Below, piece by piece: positions 7,185 to 11,176 of a stretch of DNA of 11,176 bases. A model generated the notes under the pieces. It had not been told where the DNA came from, searched no databases, and saw only the letters and a list, made by a program, of their open reading frames with translations. Source of the DNA: JADFUS01 sp036653215 (GTDB taxonomy: Bacteria > Bacteroidota > Bacteroidia > Bacteroidales > Rikenellaceae); NCBI GenBank assembly GCA_036653215.1, contig JAVVUK010000052.1:1-11176 (forward strand), written 5' to 3'. The position numbers and the translations under genes are program-made. The stretch's first letter is position 1. The number at the start of each line of letters is the position of its first letter.

Positions 7185-7567
7185 CTTTTTCCATTCAATT
7201 TTCGTTACATACTCCCAGTATGCTCCTCAAATTGTCTGAAAAAATCATCGAAAAATAATTCATAACAATCCTTTTTCCATTCAATTTTCGTTACATACTC
7301 CCAGTATGCTCCTCAAATTGTCTGAAAAAATCATCGAAAAATAATTCATAACAATCCTTTTCCATTCAATTTTCGTTACATACTCCCAGTATGCTCCTCA
7401 AATTGTCTGAAANNNNNNNNNNNNNNNNNNNNNNNNNNNNNNNNNNNNNNNNNNNNNNNNNNNNNNNNNNNNNNNNNNNNNNNNNNNNNNNNNNNNNNNN
7501 NNNNNNNNNNNNTTGTCTGAAAAAATCATCGAAAAATAATTCATAACAATCCTTTTCCATTCAATTT
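7185..7567. repeat. Tandem 85/86-bp repeat array between scaffold-like and capsid genes
   Basis: This makes up most of the 474-nt gene-free stretch 7160-7633. Copy 1 (7191-7276, 86 bp) and copy 2 (7277-7361, 85 bp) are identical apart from one T in a T run. Copy 3 begins at 7362 and is cut by the N gap. The end of another copy resumes at 7513-7556, followed by 11 bp of a further partial copy. Each unit contains the palindrome CATACT-CCC-AGTATG (7208-7222 in copy 1) and a wider TTTTCG/CGAAAA pair. The unit length is not a multiple of three, so frames rotate between copies and a repeated peptide is unlikely. There are no spacers, so it is not a CRISPR array. The real copy number is unknown. Confidence 0.92.
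7413..7512. other. Assembly gap of 100 N inside the repeat array
   Basis: Exactly 100 N interrupt the array. This is the usual placeholder for a gap of unknown length, so the distance between the flanks and the number of repeats are not to be trusted. The gap probably arose because near-identical units could not be assembled. Confidence 0.97.
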
Positions 7568-7633
7568 ACCTTGCCACTTTTACACACATTAAAAATTCCA
7601 TTTTAAACCAACAAACCAATTCAAAATAAAATT
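7568..7633 (+). other. Short leader between the repeat array and the capsid gene
   Basis: This AT-rich stretch leads into the capsid gene ATG through the A-rich string AAAATAAAATTATG (7623-7636). I see no clear TAnnTTTG promoter here. Expression of the capsid gene would therefore come from the promoter at 6430-6463 or from something inside the repeats or the gap. Confidence 0.4.
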
Positions 7634-9052
7634 ATGAACAAAACAAAAAAAACAATTTTACTATTATCTGCTCTTGCTGTTGTGGCATTGCTATGTATAA
7701 TATTTGCTACTCCGGTGGAGGCGATGGTTGCTTTTGCAGCGGTAGTAGGTGTGCCGGTAACCTCTTATAATGCCGACATGAACTCTTCTATAAATAGAGA
7801 AGACATATCGAACAGTGTGACGCAGATGATGCCTTCACGTACGCCTTTAGATACCATTTTACGTAATATTAAAAAAAGCGTTCCTGCACAATCGCAAAAG
7901 ATAGGTTATTACCAAGCTTCATATAAGCCTATTGAAGATAGCTTTGACACCACAGCAACGGGAAGTGGGGCTTCGGTCTCTGTGCCGGCATCTGCATATG
8001 CCTACAACGCTTCTACAGCTAACGAGTTGACGACGATCTATGTGAAAGTGCTAAATCCTGATATGTGGAGGACAAATGACACTCTTCTTATGAGAGACTT
8101 AGTCCTTAAAGGCACAAAAGACAATCCTAAAAATGGAACATCAGGTACTTTCAAAGATGATGTTATGTTTTATATATCATCAAAGGCAGATTCTGTAATC
8201 GGTATAACACCTGTTGGTGGGATGTATGGCGTTGCTGGTGGGTCGAACTCAAATAAATTTGTGGTCCCTGACTTCACATCTTCGGTAGACATGATCCGTT
8301 TAGGACAGGCTAAGAGTGAACTTTCGATAACAACAGAGCCTTTTGCAATATACCCATCTCTGACTCATCAATATTGTCAAAACTTTATGGCGCAAATTGA
8401 AGAGTCTACCTTTCAACGCCTAACGCAGAAAGAGGCTTCATGGGGCTTTTCAAATTTTGAAGCTGTAAATATATTGTCTATGAAGATGGAAATGGAGCTT
8501 TCTATGCTCTTTGGTCAACAAGGTGAGATCACCGTTGGTAACGACCGTACATACTTCACACGAGGCATAACACGTGACATAGATACTGCTTTAGAATATG
8601 GCACAGGAGGAGCCGATCGTACGATTACCAAAGATCAATATTCGACATGGATAAAACGTGTGTTTGATGGTAATAACGGCTCTACAAATAGAGTTCTCTT
8701 TGCAGGATCGGGACTTATAAAGTCGTTGAGTCTTGTCGATGAGTTCCAGAAAAATATGTCGGCGGTAGAGAAAGATGCCACTTTAGGTATTGATGTCCGT
8801 AAGATACACACATATTTTGGTACTCTTAATATAGTCTTTGCGCCGCTCTTTAAAAATGCAGGGTGGGAAAATAACGGTCTTATTCTCGATCTTGAACACG
8901 TCACAAAACACGAGTTTGTGCCTATGAGCGTCACCGATCTTGATCTTAAAAAATCGGGTCAGAAAAATGCGGATGCACGTGTCATCCAAGAGGTGAGTTG
9001 TCTGTCTTTGCGTTATCCAGACTGTCATGCCATTATAAAACCAAAAAACTAA
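7634..9052 (+). CDS. Major capsid-like protein (SU10/HK97-fold type) with signal-peptide-like N-terminus
   Basis: The 472-residue product resembles HK97-fold major capsid proteins of the SU10/DUF5309 type. MPSRTPLDTILRNI (66-79) matches the family's N-terminal 'TPLD' region, and FTRGITRDIDTAL (308-320) its spine-helix region. The P-domain/C-terminal part has NRVLFAGSGLIKSL (352-365), GIDVRKIHTYFGTLNIVFAPLF (385-406), LILDLEHV (416-423) and a closing EVSCLSLRYPDCHAIIKP (453-470), like the family's EXTLXXXXPXAHXXI ending. The odd part is residues 1-43: basic MNKTKK, a hydrophobic stretch (8-26) and TPVEA before residue 31, a good Sec signal-peptide pattern. An internal start at Met49 would remove it, but the A-rich leader shared with the scaffold-like gene supports 7634. 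Repeats lie upstream and a terminator hairpin downstream. No protease gene is adjacent. The capsid call rests on motif recall, not a search. Confidence 0.75.
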   Translation: MNKTKKTILLLSALAVVALLCIIFATPVEAMVAFAAVVGVPVTSYNADMNSSINREDISNSVTQMMPSRTPLDTILRNIKKSVPAQSQKIGYYQASYKPIEDSFDTTATGSGASVSVPASAYAYNASTANELTTIYVKVLNPDMWRTNDTLLMRDLVLKGTKDNPKNGTSGTFKDDVMFYISSKADSVIGITPVGGMYGVAGGSNSNKFVVPDFTSSVDMIRLGQAKSELSITTEPFAIYPSLTHQYCQNFMAQIEESTFQRLTQKEASWGFSNFEAVNILSMKMEMELSMLFGQQGEITVGNDRTYFTRGITRDIDTALEYGTGGADRTITKDQYSTWIKRVFDGNNGSTNRVLFAGSGLIKSLSLVDEFQKNMSAVEKDATLGIDVRKIHTYFGTLNIVFAPLFKNAGWENNGLILDLEHVTKHEFVPMSVTDLDLKKSGQKNADARVIQEVSCLSLRYPDCHAIIKPKN

Positions 9053-9064
9053 TATTAAACCATG

Positions 9065-9099
9065 ACTGTCCCACAATTAATTTTGATGGGACAGTTTTT
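9065..9099 (+). terminator. Hairpin terminator directly after the capsid gene
   Basis: ACTGTCCCA and TGGGACAGT form a perfect 9-bp stem around a 13-nt loop, followed by TTTTT. It starts 13 nt after the capsid stop codon and ends 12 nt before the next ATG. It should end part of the transcripts at the capsid gene, raising capsid over the minor proteins. It also argues against extending the next gene upstream through this region. Confidence 0.75.
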
Positions 9100-9111
9100 G
9101 AAAATCATAAT

Positions 9112-9495
9112 ATGAGAAAAAGATATGTCGTAAAAGAAGGATGTAACCTTGTGACTACCATATTTGCTAATGAGAAAGAATATTCCATAGAATTTCGTGG
9201 TGGGGCTACATACCCAACTTATACTAAAGGAAGTTTTGTGACAGACGACCATGTCCTGCAAAAGGCGATAGAGAGCGATAGAGGCTTTAATGTCTCGTTT
9301 GAGGCGGAGGATACTTATCCGGTAAAAACACAACAACAAATAGTCTTATGTGAAGTAGACGATGTCTTGGACAGACAGATGGCAATAGAGTGGATATATA
9401 ACCATTTTGACGTTCGGTTACCTATTCGCAGCAGGAAGTCTGAGATAGTCGATTTCGCACGTGGCAAGGGTATATTATTTACAAAACTTAATTAG
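9112..9495 (+). CDS. Small virion-associated protein with HeH/SAP-like C-terminal domain
   Basis: The 127-residue product appears to have two parts. Residues 1-65 look like a small beta domain (VVKEGCNLVTTIFANEKEYS, then GGATYPTYTKGSFVTDDHVLQKAIE). Similar 'FxTxDxxLQxAIE' stretches occur in small proteins encoded right after capsid genes in Bacteroidota phage-like loci, as far as I recall. Residues 86-125 (DRQMAIEWIYNHFDV, LPIRSRKSEIVDFARGKGI) fit a helix-extended-loop-helix or SAP-like module, a short fold often found in phage structural and DNA-contacting proteins. The start is ATG 9112, after the terminator hairpin; the frame is open back to 8998 but that would overlap the capsid gene and run through the hairpin. 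The next gene begins 2 nt after the stop. A head decoration or neck role is inference from position. Confidence 0.65.
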   Translation: MRKRYVVKEGCNLVTTIFANEKEYSIEFRGGATYPTYTKGSFVTDDHVLQKAIESDRGFNVSFEAEDTYPVKTQQQIVLCEVDDVLDRQMAIEWIYNHFDVRLPIRSRKSEIVDFARGKGILFTKLN

Positions 9496-9497
9496 AG

Positions 9498-10103
9498 ATG
9501 GAAAGAGTACAAATTATTGAAAGAGTGTTGCGTTGTCTTCATGAGGCAGGGGTTACAAATGTCGTAGATCCTATTTTAGATTATCATATAGACACTTTTC
9601 TTGATCAAGCAGGACGTGAGATATTAAAAGTAGCTCCTATTTACACGTTTAAGGGAAGATATGCCACTTATACACAACAAAATAGTGGGCTTATAGATAA
9701 TGGAGATGGTACTGGTAGTGTCTCTCTACCCGAAAATTTTGTGCGTCTTGTTGCTTTTCGTATGGAAGGATGGCAGCGTGATGTGACACACCTATATACA
9801 ACAGACGACCCTATATATCCTAAACAAACAAATAAATATTTAAGAGGAGGAGTGGTAAATCCAATTATGGTTATCGAGGGAGATCGCATAAAATATTACT
9901 CTTTACCTCAAGGAGTAATCCATACAATTCAAAAGGCGGAGTTCTTGGTTCATATCCCTATTGAACTTTTTGATGATATTTTAATAGATACCCTAACGTG
10001 GCTTGCTGCCTCTAAAATATTAGATGTCTTAAACGAAAGTGAACAGGCGGAAATGGCGCATGGACAATATCTGCAATGCTTAAACCTTCTAAAAATCTGC
10101 TGA
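9498..10103 (+). CDS. Head-tail adaptor-like protein
   Basis: The 201-residue product follows the preceding gene after 2 nt. It has the layout of phage adaptor (connector) proteins that sit under the portal: an N-terminal helical part (1-47, ERVLRCLHEAGV, then IDTFLDQAGREILKVAP), then SVSLPENFVRLVAFRMEGW (74-92), which matches the family's 'LPxDFxRL...W.R.V' stretch. Next come DPIYPKQTNKYLRGG (104-118), NPIMVIEGDRIKYYSLP (121-137) and a C-terminal helix (159-200, DILIDTLTWLAASKIL). No signal peptide or membrane segment is seen. No portal gene is present in the window to partner with it. The adaptor assignment comes from motif resemblance and gene order, not from a search; a general 'virion neck protein' is the safer reading. 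Confidence 0.65.
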   Translation: MERVQIIERVLRCLHEAGVTNVVDPILDYHIDTFLDQAGREILKVAPIYTFKGRYATYTQQNSGLIDNGDGTGSVSLPENFVRLVAFRMEGWQRDVTHLYTTDDPIYPKQTNKYLRGGVVNPIMVIEGDRIKYYSLPQGVIHTIQKAEFLVHIPIELFDDILIDTLTWLAASKILDVLNESEQAEMAHGQYLQCLNLLKIC

Positions 10104-10105
10104 TT

Positions 10106-10513
10106 ATGAAAAGTTTTTTAATATCATATAATAATAACACTCTATTTATGCTCGTTATAAATATGTCGAGAGATAATAGTGCTCTTAGTGTAGATGTGAT
10201 CTCTCAATATGACCGTCATTGGTTTGACAATGTTATTTTGGAGGCGCAAATGACGATAGATGAGATTTTATTACCTATAAAAGCTGGAGATAGCTCCTTG
10301 ACGCAAGATAAGATGTGTTTCCATCTCTCTCCAACGGATGGCACCTCTGTCGATAGCCTTTCGCAAGCGATAGAACATACTTTAGTGTTTTATGCTTATA
10401 GTAAATGGTGTTTGAAGCACGGACATATAGTAGATGTAGATAGTTACTATGCTAATATTAAACATCTTATGCTTGGTGTAGGATGTAAATTTAAACGAAA
10501 AAACGAAAAATAA
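10106..10513 (+). CDS. Small phage-type protein, possible neck/head-completion protein
   Basis: The 135-residue product begins 2 nt after the adaptor-like gene stops. The frame is open from 10076, but that start would overlap the adaptor gene by 28 nt. ATG 10106 gives tight spacing, and Met at 10163 (MSRDNSAL) is another possibility. After a variable N-terminus comes SQYDRHWFDNVILEAQMTID (33-52), a polar middle, and a C-terminal helix SLSQAIEHTLVFYAYSKWCL (84-103), ending in basic KFKRKNEK. The 'DRxWFD...EA' and 'I...LV.Y...KW' patterns recall small helical proteins next to adaptor genes in phage-like loci, but I cannot name a family. The following protein has a similar helix ending in a Trp. 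The neck role is inferred from position. Confidence 0.55.
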   Translation: MKSFLISYNNNTLFMLVINMSRDNSALSVDVISQYDRHWFDNVILEAQMTIDEILLPIKAGDSSLTQDKMCFHLSPTDGTSVDSLSQAIEHTLVFYAYSKWCLKHGHIVDVDSYYANIKHLMLGVGCKFKRKNEK

Positions 10514-10516
10514 ATT

Positions 10517-10984
10517 ATGTTTGTAGTTAATGGAAATGGACTAAAATATTCGTGGACGATAGAGTCCATATGTGAGATCTTGCTTTTAGACACCTCTTAT
10601 AAGGAGAAGTCTAATGTCACGAGCGATGCTATTCTGAGTTCCGATGAGAGGGAGTTTGTCTTAAATAGGGTCGAAAAGGCCCTCCTTGCTGTCGTTAGGG
10701 TGTTTGGTGATGCTTATGTGACATCTTCTCTTTTTGTCGATCGTAAAGGCTCTTGTGGCTTTGAAACGTCTCTCAAAGACAGGGCTATTGCTGATATACC
10801 GGTTAAGATGGAAATATTAGATATTCTAATACGAGATTATATTGTTTCATATGTTAAAGGTGAGTGGGAGGCTCTTTTGAAAGGGACAATCTCACAAAAT
10901 GTGTCCCTTAGTGAGCTTTTTGAAAATGTTAATCCCTTGTTTTCATATAAATGTTCTAAGAGTTATGAAATAAAAGGGGTTTGA
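10517..10984 (+). CDS. Small phage-type protein of unknown function (last gene of the capsid module)
   Basis: The 155-residue product starts 3 nt after the previous stop, with an A-rich leader (AAAAATAAATTATG) nearly identical to those of the scaffold-like and capsid genes. It shows no signal peptide, membrane segment or enzyme motif. Predicted helices include SSDEREFVLNRVEKALLAVV (41-60) and VKMEILDILIRDYIVSYVKG (96-115) followed by EWEALL. The latter resembles the Trp-containing C-terminal helix of the preceding protein, so both could be neck or tail-completion proteins of related fold. The gene ends 45 nt before the tRNA promoter, without a convincing terminator. It is a hypothetical protein whose context, not sequence, points to virion assembly. 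Confidence 0.5.
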   Translation: MFVVNGNGLKYSWTIESICEILLLDTSYKEKSNVTSDAILSSDEREFVLNRVEKALLAVVRVFGDAYVTSSLFVDRKGSCGFETSLKDRAIADIPVKMEILDILIRDYIVSYVKGEWEALLKGTISQNVSLSELFENVNPLFSYKCSKSYEIKGV

Positions 10985-11029
10985 GGCTCAACGTCTTAAT
11001 GTTTTTTTGCAATTTTTATGTCTAAAAAG

Positions 11030-11060
11030 TTTGGAAGCTAAAAAAAGTGTTATATCTTTG
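11030..11060 (+). promoter_or_regulatory. Promoter of the tRNA-Asp gene
   Basis: TTTG (11030-11033), a 19-nt spacer and TATCTTTG (11053-11060) match the primary-sigma consensus of Bacteroidota (TTTG, 19-21 nt, TAnnTTTG) exactly at all defined positions. It lies about 41 nt before the mature tRNA. It is the clearest promoter in the window and a strong sign of the phylum. Confidence 0.8.
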
Positions 11061-11101
11061 CATCGTGAATTAGGAAAAACATTATCCTTTCTTCATGATT
11101 T

Positions 11102-11175
11102 GGTTTGGTAGTTCAGTTGGTTAGAATACATGCCTGTCACGCATGGGGTCGCGAGTTCGAGTCTCGTCCAGACCG
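11102..11175 (+). tRNA. tRNA-Asp (anticodon GUC)
   Basis: A complete cloverleaf folds. The acceptor stem GGTTTGG pairs with CCAGACC (one T-G pair), the D arm is GTTC/GAAT, the anticodon stem CATGC/GCATG is perfect, and the loop CTGTCAC has anticodon GTC at 11136-11138. The T arm is GCGAG/CTCGT with loop TTCGAGT, and the discriminator is G at 11175. The window ends one base later with C, so I cannot tell whether CCA is encoded. The gene has its own promoter and marks the right side of the capsid module. Confidence 0.97.
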
Positions 11176-11176
11176 C

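Noticed and set aside
7366..7560. Minus-strand open frame running through the N gap in the repeat array
   Set aside because: It exists only because the N's are read as unknown residues; the repeat unit is 85/86 bp, so frames shift at each copy and no real protein can be supported.
7185..7567. CRISPR array
   Set aside because: Units follow one another directly with no unique spacers, the units are much longer than CRISPR repeats, and no cas gene is in the window.
8998..9111. Upstream extension of the small HeH-like protein
   Set aside because: It overlaps the end of the capsid gene and would be translated through the terminator hairpin; ATG 9112 lies just after it.
8635..9339. Minus-strand open frames opposite the capsid and following gene
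   Set aside because: They are antisense to supported plus-strand genes and have no recognisable features.
10076..10105. Upstream start of the 135-residue protein
   Set aside because: It overlaps the adaptor-like gene; ATG 10106 gives the 2-nt spacing seen at the preceding junction.
10985..11029. Terminator after the last capsid-module gene
   Set aside because: There is a T run but no stem of useful length, so readthrough towards the tRNA cannot be excluded.

Overview
The window looks like a chromosomal segment of an AT-rich member of the Bacteroidota, probably Bacteroidales. The evidence is promoters of the form TTTG-spacer-TAnnTTTG, A-rich translation leaders instead of Shine-Dalgarno sites, a FadL/OmpP1-type 'hemin receptor' barrel of the kind common in Bacteroidales, and a capsid gene set resembling Bacteroidota phage-like loci. 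I cannot name a genus. Family assignments come from reading motifs; no search was run.

Left part (1-6412), minus strand. At the edge lies a dead fragment of an IS3-family transposase (about 9-323). A strong hairpin terminator (345-386) separates it from two exported-protein genes: a FadL/OmpP1-like outer-membrane barrel (411-1970) and a Gly/Tyr-rich secreted protein of unknown role (2033-2953). Next come polA (DNA polymerase I, all three activities apparently intact, 3022-5904) and, 6 nt upstream of it, queD (6-carboxytetrahydropterin synthase, 5911-6363). These two probably form a queD-polA transcription unit starting from a promoter at 6381-6412.

Right part (6430-10984), plus strand. A second promoter, back-to-back with that of queD, leads into a compact set of virion-type genes. 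In order they are an acidic helical scaffold-like protein (6485-7159), a tandem array of 85/86-bp repeats broken by a 100-N assembly gap (7185-7567), a capsid protein resembling the SU10/HK97-fold group and carrying a signal-peptide-like N-terminus (7634-9052), and a hairpin terminator (9065-9099). Four small genes follow almost without spacing: a two-part protein with a HeH/SAP-like C-terminus, a head-tail adaptor-like protein, and two probable neck/head-completion proteins. No terminase, portal, tail, lysis, integrase or repressor gene is visible, and every capsid-module ORF is open. The module is either the head part of a larger element split elsewhere, a remnant, or a domesticated capsid locus.

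The window ends in a tRNA-Asp(GUC) gene (11102-11175) with its own near-consensus promoter. The most notable points are the isolated capsid module, the export-like N-terminus of its capsid protein, and the repeat array between scaffold and capsid genes.
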